A DNA stretch of 64,000 nucleotides, taken from NCBI RefSeq assembly GCF_008304605.1, contig NZ_PIJY01000030.1, positions 195,155 to 259,154 of the forward strand, written 5' to 3'. Every line of letters begins with the position of its first letter. Within the stretch, counting starts at the first letter, position 1. Made by a program: the position numbers and the translations under genes. The notes beneath the pieces were generated by a model. That model searched no databases. It was not told where the DNA came from and worked only from the letters and a program-made list of their open reading frames with translations. The stretch comes from Oceanobacillus polygoni. GTDB taxonomy: Bacteria > Bacillota > Bacilli > Bacillales > Amphibacillaceae. Below, in pieces: positions 56,501 through 64,000 of the stretch.

Positions 56501-59500
56501 TGAAATAATGGATGCTTTGATCTCGAACGAACTGGATTTAGTACCTCTACTAATCTTTCAAACGGTAGATCTTGGTTTTCATAAGCATTGATATTGATCT
56601 TTCTCACTCTGTCGAGCAATTTCCGGAAGCTTGGATCACCAGATGTGTCTGTACGCAACACCAATGTATTAATAAATAAACCAACAAGATCGGTTAGCGT
56701 ATCATCATTTCTTCCCGCTACTGGGCTTCCTAAAGGTATATCAGTTCCTGCTCCTAGTCGTGTCAGCAATGCTGTCAGCCCTGCTTGTAATGTCATAAAT
56801 AAACTGACTCCGTTTTGTGCAGCCATATCCAGCAACTGCTGATGCAGTTCCGGGCGAATCGTAAATTGGTATGTCTCTCCCTGATAGCTTGACTCCAATG
56901 GGCGGGAATAGTCTGTCGGTAATTCTAGGTGGTCAGGCAAGTCTGCTAATGTTTCTTGCCAGTAAGCAAGCTGTTCATCAGCTAAAGGTTTGGTATCCTG
57001 CTTGTTATCTAGCAGTTTTTCTTGCCAAAGCGCATAGTCTGTATACTGCACGGGTAATGCTGTCCATTTTGGAGCTTCTTCTTGACAACGACTAACATAT
57101 GCCCGCTTTAGATCCTCTGTTAAAGGCGTCAGCGACCATCCATCACCTACAATGTGATGCAGTAATAAGACAAGCACATACTTGTCCGCTTCTAATTCAA
57201 AAAGCTCAACCCGAAACGCCGGCTCCTTTGCCAAGTTAAAGCAATACCTTACAGCTTTGTTCAATTGATCATTTAATTTCGCTTCTTCAATTTGATGCAC
57301 ATGCAGTACAGGTTTGGCCGCCTCGGTATCCAATATAAGCTGTTGGGAAGCCCCTGCTTGTTCCGGAAAAATTGTTCTTAATGATTGATGTCGCTCAACC
57401 ACATCCACCAGCGCATCCCGTAATGCAGCGTAATTTAATGTTCCTTTTAAATGAACGACAACCGGGATATTATAAGTTGGACTAGGTCCTTCCAGCTGGT
57501 ATAGGAACCATAAACGTCGTTGCGCGAATGATAATGGAATCATTTCTTGAACTTCTTCCTTCTCAATAGGTGGTCTTACTTGCTTACCCTTGTCCAGCTG
57601 CTTAACAAGAGTTGCAATAGTCGGAGTCTCGAAAATCTTTCCAATGCCGACCTCAACTTCAAAAACTTCACGAATTCGATTAACTAACTGGGCAGCAAGT
57701 AACGAATGTCCACCAAGATCAAAGAAACTATCATCAATCCCTATTTCCGAAACACCTAAAACTTGTTTAAATAGATCACATAATATTTCTTCTTGTGGGG
57801 TTCTTGGTTCTCGGCTTTGATCGCCTTTCATGATATCCGGTTCCGGTAACGCTTTTCGATCAATTTTCTTATTAGGCGTTAATGGCAAGGCATCTAATAT
57901 AACAAATGCGGCAGGAACCATATGGGCAGGCAGCTTATTTCGTGCAGATTGGCGAAGTTCAGTTAGATCAATTTCTTCTCCTATCTCTGGTACAAGATAA
58001 GCAATTAAGCGTTTATCCCCTAACTCATCCTCCCGAACGACAGCTACTACTTGATTAACAGTGCAGTCTTTTGCAAGAAAAGCCTCAATTTCTCCAAGCT
58101 CGATTCTAAAACCTCTAATTTTAATCTGATGATCTGATCTACCTATATATTCAAGCCTGCCTTCTGCTCCCCAACGGACAACATCGCCAGTCCGATACAT
58201 TCGATCTCCTGGTGACCCATATGGGTTGGCAATGAAGCTTATCGCAGTTAAATCAGGTCTGTTAAAGTATCCTCGTGCCAGTCCTTTTCCAGCTATATAT
58301 AAATCTCCGCTCATTCCAGGGGCAACAGGCTGCAAGCTGGAATCCAGCACAAATACCTGTGTATTTCCAATCGGGCTCCCGATGGAAGGAATACCTGTTT
58401 GCTTCGGATTAAGGGTCATCGCTGTAGACCATATCGTTGTTTCTGTCGGACCATAAAGGTTTGTTACTTCACAATCAAGTTCATTAAGCGCTTCTGCTAG
58501 ATTAGCTGTAAGCGCCTCTCCACCGACAAGCACCCGTAGTCCCCGTAATTTTTGCGGGAATGACGAGACGAGGGCATGCCAATGAGTTGGTGTTGCCTGC
58601 ATGACAGTAATACTGTTTTCTTCAATCAGATGCGCTAATAAAACGGGATCTTTAACTACTTCCTTTTCTGCAATAACACAACTTGATCCGCTAATAAGCG
58701 GGAGAAATATTTCCAGTGCCGATATATCAAAAGCGATTGTTGTAACAGCTAAAAATCGATCCTCTTTCCCTAATTTAAATCTGTTTTGCATCGAATGAAG
58801 GAAATTCATCAAGGCTTCCGCGGTCACAACAACCCCTTTCGGCCGACCAGTCGAACCAGATGTATAGATCATATATGCTGGCCGATGAGATGCTATTGGT
58901 ACGCAAGGAAAATCGATATTAGCATAGGCAGCTAACCTTTCCTGAACAACTAAATCATCTAACACGAGATTCGGAACTTCACTTTCTGGCAAATCATACT
59001 GTACTGACTGATGTGTCAGTATACACATAGGCTTGGCATCATCCAGCATATAAGCAATACGATCAGATGGGTAATCCGGATCAATCGGTAAATAGGCTGC
59101 TCCCGTTTTTAGAACAGCTAAGATGGCAATAACCATATCTTCTGATCGCGGCAGTGCTAATACAGCAAATTTCTCAGGTCCCAGCCCATGTTCTTTTAGT
59201 AAGTGGGCAAGACGATTAACTTGCTCATTCAATGCAGAATACGTAAGCGTCTTTTCATTAAATCTCAACGCTTGAGCCTTCGGTGTAGATATCGCCTGCC
59301 TTACGAATATTTCCTGTACAGTTACTTGCTCCTGCTCTAACGAAGTACGATTCCATCTGTATAAGACATTGTCTTTTTCCTCTGGTAAAAGGACATTCAT
59401 TTCCGAAACATTCACATCTGCTTCTGTCATTGCAATATTTTCTATTACATGTAAAAGACGCCCGAGATGAAGTTCTATTTCCTGTTCACTATAAATATCT

Positions 59501-60690
59501 GCATTCGCGTTAAGATCGACTCTTAGCCCTTTACCATCACGCTGATCATAAATATTTAGAGAAAGATCATCCACTGGTCCTGTATGAAGCTTATGCGTTT
59601 TCCCTATACTTCCAGCAAAATTTAATTCATAATCAAACGGCATCATATTAATTTGCGGACCGAATAATCGCTGATTTCCACCCACCAATTTCAGGTCTCG
59701 ACGTAATGTTTCATGTCGGTAATTCTGATGCAAACGAACTTCATGCATTTCTCGCTGCACTTGCTGCATTAATTCTGAAAAAGTCATACTAGGACGCACC
59801 GCAAGACGTAATGGCAGCAAATTCATTACCATTGCAGGTACCTTTACCGATGATGTGCCCATACGGCACATCATCGGTAAACAGAGAACAACATCTTCAG
59901 CACTAGTTAACCGCTGCATATAAACGGCTACAGCCGCAACAATTACTTCATACAAACTTCCTCTATTGGCCATTTGTTTCAATTGATCCACTGTATCAGT
60001 TGGGACATAGCCTGTCTGATAGATAATCTGGTTTGATAATCGTGACGAAGTATCTGCGAAACTTACTACGTCGGGTTGATCGCTAAAACGGTTCATCCAG
60101 AAAGTGCGATCATGCATGTATTTCTCCGAAGTTAGATATGCCTCATTTTCCTCTAACACATCTTGATATGACCCCAGCTTGTCTACAACAGGATGCTGAT
60201 ATACAAGTGATGTATAAATATCTGCTACTCGCTGTGCTATGAGCGCAAATCCATATGCATCCGCAGCAATATGGTGAATACGCTGATACCAGAAATACTG
60301 ATCCGAACTCACCTTAAATAAGGCTTGCTTGAACAGAAAATCTTGTGTCAGATCAATTGCTTCTGCAAGGTCGACCTTCATCCAACTTTCAGCAGCTTGT
60401 CGCGGATTTTTCTCCCCACTTACATCTATAAAATGAAAGGAAAAATCTCTCTGTTCACGAACTTCCTGCCATGGTCCTTCTTCACTCTCTCCAAACCTGG
60501 TATGTAGCGAATCTGCCTCTTCGATTGCCTGCCGTAGTGCTTTTTCAAAGTGTTCTAGCTGTAGACTACCGTTAATCTCAACATATTCAGCCGTATTATA
60601 AATAGGATTCTCCGGTTCCAGTTGTTGTGCATACCAAATACCGGCTTGAGCACCAGTCAATGAATGATGCGCCACTATCGATCTAGGCAT
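53536..60690 (-). CDS. dhbF: DhbF, dimodular NRPS for bacillibactin (Gly-Thr)
   Basis: 2384 residues. Order seen: C1 (about 5-430, HHIAAD), A1 (about 470-960), PCP1 (GGHSLL, serine about 995), C2 (about 1050-1480, HHIVGDG), A2 (about 1510-2030), PCP2 (serine about 2067) and a type I thioesterase (GWSLGG about 2200). Specificity positions read by eye give DILQLGLIWK for A1 (glycine) and DFWNIGMVHK for A2 (threonine). It condenses DHB from DhbB with Gly and Thr, and the thioesterase trimerises and cyclises the product. Length matches B. subtilis DhbF (2378). GGAGG precedes the ATG. No domain is missing. Confidence 0.96.
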   Translation of the reverse strand: MPRSIVAHHSLTGAQAGIWYAQQLEPENPIYNTAEYVEINGSLQLEHFEKALRQAIEEADSLHTRFGESEEGPWQEVREQRDFSFHFIDVSGEKNPRQAAESWMKVDLAEAIDLTQDFLFKQALFKVSSDQYFWYQRIHHIAADAYGFALIAQRVADIYTSLVYQHPVVDKLGSYQDVLEENEAYLTSEKYMHDRTFWMNRFSDQPDVVSFADTSSRLSNQIIYQTGYVPTDTVDQLKQMANRGSLYEVIVAAVAVYMQRLTSAEDVVLCLPMMCRMGTSSVKVPAMVMNLLPLRLAVRPSMTFSELMQQVQREMHEVRLHQNYRHETLRRDLKLVGGNQRLFGPQINMMPFDYELNFAGSIGKTHKLHTGPVDDLSLNIYDQRDGKGLRVDLNANADIYSEQEIELHLGRLLHVIENIAMTEADVNVSEMNVLLPEEKDNVLYRWNRTSLEQEQVTVQEIFVRQAISTPKAQALRFNEKTLTYSALNEQVNRLAHLLKEHGLGPEKFAVLALPRSEDMVIAILAVLKTGAAYLPIDPDYPSDRIAYMLDDAKPMCILTHQSVQYDLPESEVPNLVLDDLVVQERLAAYANIDFPCVPIASHRPAYMIYTSGSTGRPKGVVVTAEALMNFLHSMQNRFKLGKEDRFLAVTTIAFDISALEIFLPLISGSSCVIAEKEVVKDPVLLAHLIEENSITVMQATPTHWHALVSSFPQKLRGLRVLVGGEALTANLAEALNELDCEVTNLYGPTETTIWSTAMTLNPKQTGIPSIGSPIGNTQVFVLDSSLQPVAPGMSGDLYIAGKGLARGYFNRPDLTAISFIANPYGSPGDRMYRTGDVVRWGAEGRLEYIGRSDHQIKIRGFRIELGEIEAFLAKDCTVNQVVAVVREDELGDKRLIAYLVPEIGEEIDLTELRQSARNKLPAHMVPAAFVILDALPLTPNKKIDRKALPEPDIMKGDQSREPRTPQEEILCDLFKQVLGVSEIGIDDSFFDLGGHSLLAAQLVNRIREVFEVEVGIGKIFETPTIATLVKQLDKGKQVRPPIEKEEVQEMIPLSFAQRRLWFLYQLEGPSPTYNIPVVVHLKGTLNYAALRDALVDVVERHQSLRTIFPEQAGASQQLILDTEAAKPVLHVHQIEEAKLNDQLNKAVRYCFNLAKEPAFRVELFELEADKYVLVLLLHHIVGDGWSLTPLTEDLKRAYVSRCQEEAPKWTALPVQYTDYALWQEKLLDNKQDTKPLADEQLAYWQETLADLPDHLELPTDYSRPLESSYQGETYQFTIRPELHQQLLDMAAQNGVSLFMTLQAGLTALLTRLGAGTDIPLGSPVAGRNDDTLTDLVGLFINTLVLRTDTSGDPSFRKLLDRVRKININAYENQDLPFERLVEVLNPVRSRSKHPLFQIMLALQNTTAPDLDLPDLESDLSIYSVGAAKFDFTLEFRERFNDIGNADGLDGFLEFSTDLFTEETIVLMVRRLILLLESAVKDQEQPIGRLEILEQEEKQKLLTLGSANEDMQELSLPSLFEKQAMLHPENIALVIENEKMSYQTLNQKANQLAHLLIAEGVGPEQFVALALPRSFEMIIGLLGILKAGAGYVPLDPNYPSERIAFMLEDVKPKFIITNEAYAAKLPETDVTPSIVLDKKEIVEKLNENKVTNPTDHERVQPLMPLHPAYIIYTSGSTGLPKGVVIPHQNVHRLLTATDQWFQFRADDVWTLFHSYAFDFSVWEMWGALLYGGRLVIVPHTISRSPADFLQLLVQEGVTVLNQTPSAFYQLMQADREQEVIGQNLVLRYVIFGGEALELSRLDDWYERHADDAPKLINMYGITETTVHVTYMELSERTLSARAASIIGQGIPDLDVFVLDNFLQPVPLGVVGELYISGPGLARGYFGRADLTAGRFIANPYGESGTRMYRTGDLACWKDYGVLDYLGRADQQVKIRGFRIELGEIEHVLSEHSQIDQATVISREDQPGDQRLIAYVVLKRNENGERVDLRHWVAKRLPDYMVPSAFVVIDEFPLTPNGKLDYKALPQPEYTVEMTGRGPRTPQEEVLCNLFMEVLEVPYVGIDDEFFHLGGHSLLAVQLMTRIKETFGIELSIGNLFESPTVAGLAERLEIGDDHSALNVLLPLRRSGSLPPIFCVHPAGGLSWCYAGLIKALRKDFPIYGLQARGISEPGNYPKSLDEMAADYIEQIQSVQPEGPYHLIGWSLGGNVVQAMAAKLQQQGEKVALVAMLDAYPNHFLPINNMPNESEAQIALLALGGYDPESFGKKTLELEDVIELLKKDGSALASLDDAVIMNLKKTYVQSVHILSKSEPEIFVGDILFFRSTIIPEWFDPIHVNAWESYIHGNLEAYDIHCRHKDMCQPEPLAEIGEIISKKLNSMYGRTLIDS

Positions 60691-60712
60691 ATCTTTAAAC
60701 CTCCTTTTTCAT

Positions 60713-61624
60713 TTATACCTTGTCTCTTACCCTGTCGATTAAATTCCACCATGCTGATAAGTTACCTTTTTCTGCCAACCTGATAAAATTAACTTCTAAC
60801 CCCTTTTGTCTCCACGACTCAACCAAACTCATTAGCCGAATGGAATCGAGCCCTAGATCGAACAGATCATCTGTATCTGAAAGTTCTTCAGCCTCCAAAT
60901 CCAGAAGTTCGGCAACTTGTTGGCGCATTGCTTCAAAAGTAAATGATCCTGTCATGTGTGTTTCTTCCTTTGTATAGCTCCCCTCACTCACTTGCAATTC
61001 TCGCAGTATGTCAGCAGTAGAAGTTGTAGCTGCACATCGTTTTGTTGCATATTCGATCGCCATTTTATGCTCATCCAATGAAAAGTCTGCAACTGCATCA
61101 GCAACAAAGAAAGGCTGTATATCATACATAAATGCTTCAGCTGCAGTTAGAAGACATCCGATATGTGCATAAACACCACAAATAATTAACTGGTCACGCC
61201 CTTGTTTCTGTATAATATCCAGAAAGTCTGATCTTTTAAATGCACTATACCGCCATTTCGTAAGCATTAAATCATTTTCCTCGGGTGTGAGTGCATCAAT
61301 AATGCTAGTCTGCGCTGGATCATCCGAAAGCCCTTCACCCCAGAAATCTGTTAACAGTGCCCTATCCTCTGGATTCTGATCACCTGGCTGTGCTGTATAA
61401 ACTACTGGAATAGATTGTTTTTTACATTGTGCTTTCAGTAATTCAATATGGTCTACCAGCTCCGTTACCGGTGATTGACCTCTGTCATAAAAATTTAAAA
61501 AGTAATCTTGCATATCATGAATAAGCAGAACAGCCCGGTCTGGGTTCACCTGCCATGAAACTTTATTTTCTGGAAAATCCGATACATTCGGCATTGAATA
61601 AGATGGAATCTTAGGAATACCCAT
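60713..61624 (-). CDS. dhbB: DhbB, isochorismatase with aryl carrier domain
   Basis: Hydrolyses isochorismate to 2,3-dihydro-2,3-DHB and pyruvate; its C-terminal aryl carrier protein holds the DHB starter. 303 residues. Isochorismatase domain about 1-210 (VLLIHDMQDYFL catalytic Asp, LTKWRYSAF Lys, CGVYAHIGCL catalytic Cys). Carrier domain about 225-303 with DLFDLGLDSIRLMSL, whose serine takes the phosphopantetheine. The ATG at 61624 is eight bases after AAGGAA; twelve upstream codons would overlap dhbE and are rejected. Confidence 0.95.
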   Translation of the reverse strand: MGIPKIPSYSMPNVSDFPENKVSWQVNPDRAVLLIHDMQDYFLNFYDRGQSPVTELVDHIELLKAQCKKQSIPVVYTAQPGDQNPEDRALLTDFWGEGLSDDPAQTSIIDALTPEENDLMLTKWRYSAFKRSDFLDIIQKQGRDQLIICGVYAHIGCLLTAAEAFMYDIQPFFVADAVADFSLDEHKMAIEYATKRCAATTSTADILRELQVSEGSYTKEETHMTGSFTFEAMRQQVAELLDLEAEELSDTDDLFDLGLDSIRLMSLVESWRQKGLEVNFIRLAEKGNLSAWWNLIDRVRDKV

Positions 61625-61652
61625 TAAAACACTTCCTTTCATATTTTTGATT

Positions 61653-63266
61653 TTATACATTTGCTAATTTTTCTGTAATCATCTTACGTAAAGCTTTTTT
61701 ACTGACTTTCCCGAAAGGTGTTTGCGGAAAGGAATTAACAATCTCGATTCGATCAGGAATTTTATAAGTTGCAATCCCTCTCTTTTGCAGAAACGCCTTT
61801 ATTTCAGCGGCAGACGGTGTTTGCTCAAAAGGGATAATAAATGCACAAGACCGCTCACCGAGAAATTTATCGGGCATGGAGACAATCGCGACATCTAATA
61901 CATGACGATGTGCAATCAGATGATCTTCCACTTCTTCTGCTGCTATTTTTTCACCACCACGGTTAATTTGATCTTTGACACGGCCTTCCATAACGATATA
62001 TCCTGCTTCATTTAAACTCACTAAATCCCCTGTACGGTAAAATCCATCTGAAGTAAATGCTTTTGCATTATGTTGATCTGCTTTATAATATCCCCGGATT
62101 GTATATGGGCCACGAGTTAACAATTCTCCGGCTTCTCCTTGTGCTACTTCACGATCTTCCTCGTCAACAATCCGGATTTCATCGTAAGGGGACATCGGGC
62201 GCCCTTGGGTATGGATGACAATTTCATCGGGATCAACTAACCTGGTATAATTCACTAATCCCTCAGCCATCCCATATACCTGCTGCAATTTGCAATCAAA
62301 TGCTGGCCGTATCCTTTTAGCAGTTTCTGAACTGAAATGTGCACCACCGACTTGAATAACCTGAAGACTGGAGAAATCGTAAGACCGTGTCTTGACAGCT
62401 TCCAGCCAGATAATTGCTAGTGGCGGAACAAGTGCTGTAATACTTACTTTCTCCTTTTCAATCAGTGGAAAGGCCTCATCCGGACTCGGACCAGATGAAA
62501 GAACAATCCTGGCACCAGCATAAAGTGCGCCAAGCACCCCCGGTGAACTTAACGGATAATTATGCGCAATCGGCAAAACAGCCAAATAGACGCTCTTCTC
62601 GTTTAGCTCGCATATTTCATTGCTCCTGCGCAAGCTATAAATATATTCATCATGTGTTCTCGGTATCAGTTTAGAAAGTCCTGTGCTTCCTCCAGAAAGC
62701 TGTAGAAAAGCGATGTCACTAGGTGATACTTCAGGCTGTATATACTGATCATCCATATATAAATCGGCTAATTTCACAAAATCCTCTGTTTCACCAAGTG
62801 TAATAACATGCTGTAAGGAAGGTGTATTTTCATGTACTTCCCGAGCCATGTCCAAATAGTTATAGCCATTGAAATGATCTGGCATGATATACGCCTTCGC
62901 TTCTGAAAATGCGCAGAAATATTGGATCTCACTATAGCGATGCGTTGGAAGTGAAAATACTGGCAATACACCTAGCCTGAACAATGCAAAACAAACTTCA
63001 AAAAATGCAATTGTATTTGGTAATTGAACGACAACACGGTCTTCTTTTTTTAATCCTATCCGCTGAAACCCTGCCGCTAATTGATCTACTCTCTCATCTA
63101 ATGTTTTATAGCTCACATACTCTTCACCATTTGTTAAGGCAATATTCTCACTATACATAGCGGCTCTATCCCGCAATATTTGTCCAAATGTTTCACCCCG
63201 CCAGCAATCTGTTTCACGGTAAAATGCGGCAATTTCATGGGGCCAAGGTTGACATCCATCTAACAA
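61653..63266 (-). CDS. dhbE: DhbE, 2,3-dihydroxybenzoate-AMP ligase
   Basis: Activates 2,3-DHB as the acyl-adenylate and loads it on the carrier domain of DhbB. 537 residues. ANL-family motifs are [20 protein letters not shown] (P-loop), [13 protein letters not shown] (substrate pocket, including the Asn that contacts DHB), [23 protein letters not shown] and the catalytic lysine in [13 protein letters not shown]. The start is placed at TTG 63266, eight bases after GGGAGG, because the resulting N-terminus MLDGCQPWP aligns with MLKGFTPWP of B. subtilis DhbE. An ATG 21 bases upstream has only a distant AGGA. Confidence 0.95.
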   Translation of the reverse strand: MLDGCQPWPHEIAAFYRETDCWRGETFGQILRDRAAMYSENIALTNGEEYVSYKTLDERVDQLAAGFQRIGLKKEDRVVVQLPNTIAFFEVCFALFRLGVLPVFSLPTHRYSEIQYFCAFSEAKAYIMPDHFNGYNYLDMAREVHENTPSLQHVITLGETEDFVKLADLYMDDQYIQPEVSPSDIAFLQLSGGSTGLSKLIPRTHDEYIYSLRRSNEICELNEKSVYLAVLPIAHNYPLSSPGVLGALYAGARIVLSSGPSPDEAFPLIEKEKVSITALVPPLAIIWLEAVKTRSYDFSSLQVIQVGGAHFSSETAKRIRPAFDCKLQQVYGMAEGLVNYTRLVDPDEIVIHTQGRPMSPYDEIRIVDEEDREVAQGEAGELLTRGPYTIRGYYKADQHNAKAFTSDGFYRTGDLVSLNEAGYIVMEGRVKDQINRGGEKIAAEEVEDHLIAHRHVLDVAIVSMPDKFLGERSCAFIIPFEQTPSAAEIKAFLQKRGIATYKIPDRIEIVNSFPQTPFGKVSKKALRKMITEKLANV

Positions 63267-63315
63267 AATAATTTCCTCCCTGCTCATTCGTTTATAGTTT
63301 CCTGCAAAACTTCTA

Positions 63316-64000
63316 TCAGTCTTTTATACCCATTGCCTGTAGCATCGTTCGGAACTTAGCTGAAGTCTCGTTCAATTCTTCTTCTGCTTTTGAACCAGCT
63401 ACCACTCCCGCACCAGCAAACAGCCGTATAGAACGTTCCTTTACTTCAGCACAGCGAATTGTTACAATCCATTCTCCATCCCCGTTTTCATCACACCAAC
63501 CGACCATTCCGGTAAAGAGACCTCGTTCAAATGGCTCTATTTCATAGATAGCTTCACGAGCTAATGCTGTTGGATAACCACAAACAGCTGGTGTCGGATG
63601 CAGTGCAATAGCCAGCTCCAACGAAGATGTTTCTAGCTGTTTTAAAGTTCCACGTATCTCTGTCGAAAGATGCCACATTGCTTCTGTCTTCACTAAAGAC
63701 GGTGACTCTGGCACTTCGATTGTTTCACAGAATGGAGCCAGTGCTTCCTTCACCATGTCAACAACGACAGCATGCTCATATAAGTCTTTTTCCGAATCTA
63801 GCAGCTCCTTGGCCCGCCTTTGATCTTCGACTAAATCATCACTGCGAGGACGGGAACCTGCAAGGGGATTTGCAAATACAGTATGTCCGCGTTTGGATAC
63901 AAGCAGTTCTGGGCTGGCGCCAACCAGTGTACGTTTTCCTTTAGATTCCTTTGGTTTGCCGGCCGGTTTTTCATCCGTTAAATCGACTGCAAATGTATAC
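63316..64000 (-). CDS. dhbC: DhbC, isochorismate synthase (5' end beyond window)
   Basis: Converts chorismate to isochorismate, the committed step of DHB synthesis. Only the C-terminal 228 or so residues lie in the window, and the frame is open to base 64000. Conserved chorismate-binding motifs are [53 protein letters not shown] (catalytic region), [16 protein letters not shown] and [17 protein letters not shown]. The gene is the first of the visible operon; dhbA and the expected Fur-controlled promoter would be upstream, outside the window. Confidence 0.95.
   Translation of the reverse strand, partial: YTFAVDLTDEKPAGKPKESKGKRTLVGASPELLVSKRGHTVFANPLAGSRPRSDDLVEDQRRAKELLDSEKDLYEHAVVVDMVKEALAPFCETIEVPESPSLVKTEAMWHLSTEIRGTLKQLETSSLELAIALHPTPAVCGYPTALAREAIYEIEPFERGLFTGMVGWCDENGDGEWIVTIRCAEVKERSIRLFAGAGVVAGSKAEEELNETSAKFRTMLQAMGIKD

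Overview
The window comes from the chromosome of an endospore-forming, low-GC Bacillaceae bacterium. Spore genes (an alpha/beta SASP, ytfJ/gerW, refZ) and most of the Bacillus subtilis yt* neighbourhood (nrnA, ytpI, ytoI, ytkL, ald, moaB, ackA, ytxK, tpx, ytfIJ, NAD kinase, ytcJ, thiI, nifZ, ezrA, refZ, ytsP, rpsD, tyrS, acuABC, ccpA, aroA, ytxGH, murC, sftA, ytpRQP) are recognisable in nearly the same order. A MotP-type (sodium-driven) stator gene and the sequence style suggest a halotolerant or alkaliphilic genus such as Oceanobacillus or Virgibacillus. That genus placement is inference.

Bases 1-9,700 hold nucleotide and signal turnover (nrnA, ytoI), a prepilin peptidase, a ytkL hydrolase, a PspA-family protein, an M24 peptidase, a decayed GGDEF-domain relic, alanine dehydrogenase, a 52-codon gene and a universal stress protein. 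Bases 9,700-24,300 hold moaB, ytxK-ackA, tpx, ytfIJ, NAD kinase, ytcJ, sspA, thiI-nifZ, ezrA, refZ/ytsP and rpsD behind an S4-type leader. Bases 24,500-28,600 are more accessory: an unrecognised two-helix membrane protein, a frameshifted chemoreceptor, a START-like protein and an acetyltransferase. tyrS sits behind a tyrosine T-box. A large class A PBP follows, then acuABC with a near-perfect CcpA (cre) site, motP without motS, ccpA and aroA. An FtsA/PilM-like ATPase with a C-terminal run of small repeats follows. ytxGH (sigma-B-type promoter), murC, a NAPRTase-like gene, sftA and ytpRQP complete the core block.

Bases 51,182-64,000 carry a minus-strand catecholate siderophore operon of the bacillibactin type: dhbC (cut by the window edge), dhbE, dhbB, dhbF, mbtH, an MFS exporter and an Sfp-type phosphopantetheinyl transferase. 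The adenylation-domain residues read as Gly then Thr, as expected for (DHB-Gly-Thr)3. dhbA is expected just beyond base 64,000.

Several starts were moved downstream of the longest reading frame because of a clear Shine-Dalgarno sequence, often to TTG or GTG. No tRNA, rRNA, CRISPR array, intact insertion sequence or prophage was seen. The most unusual points are the missing partners (motS, acsA, ytxJ), the two broken signalling genes, the repeat-bearing FtsA-like protein, and a structured non-coding element at about 50,917-51,030.
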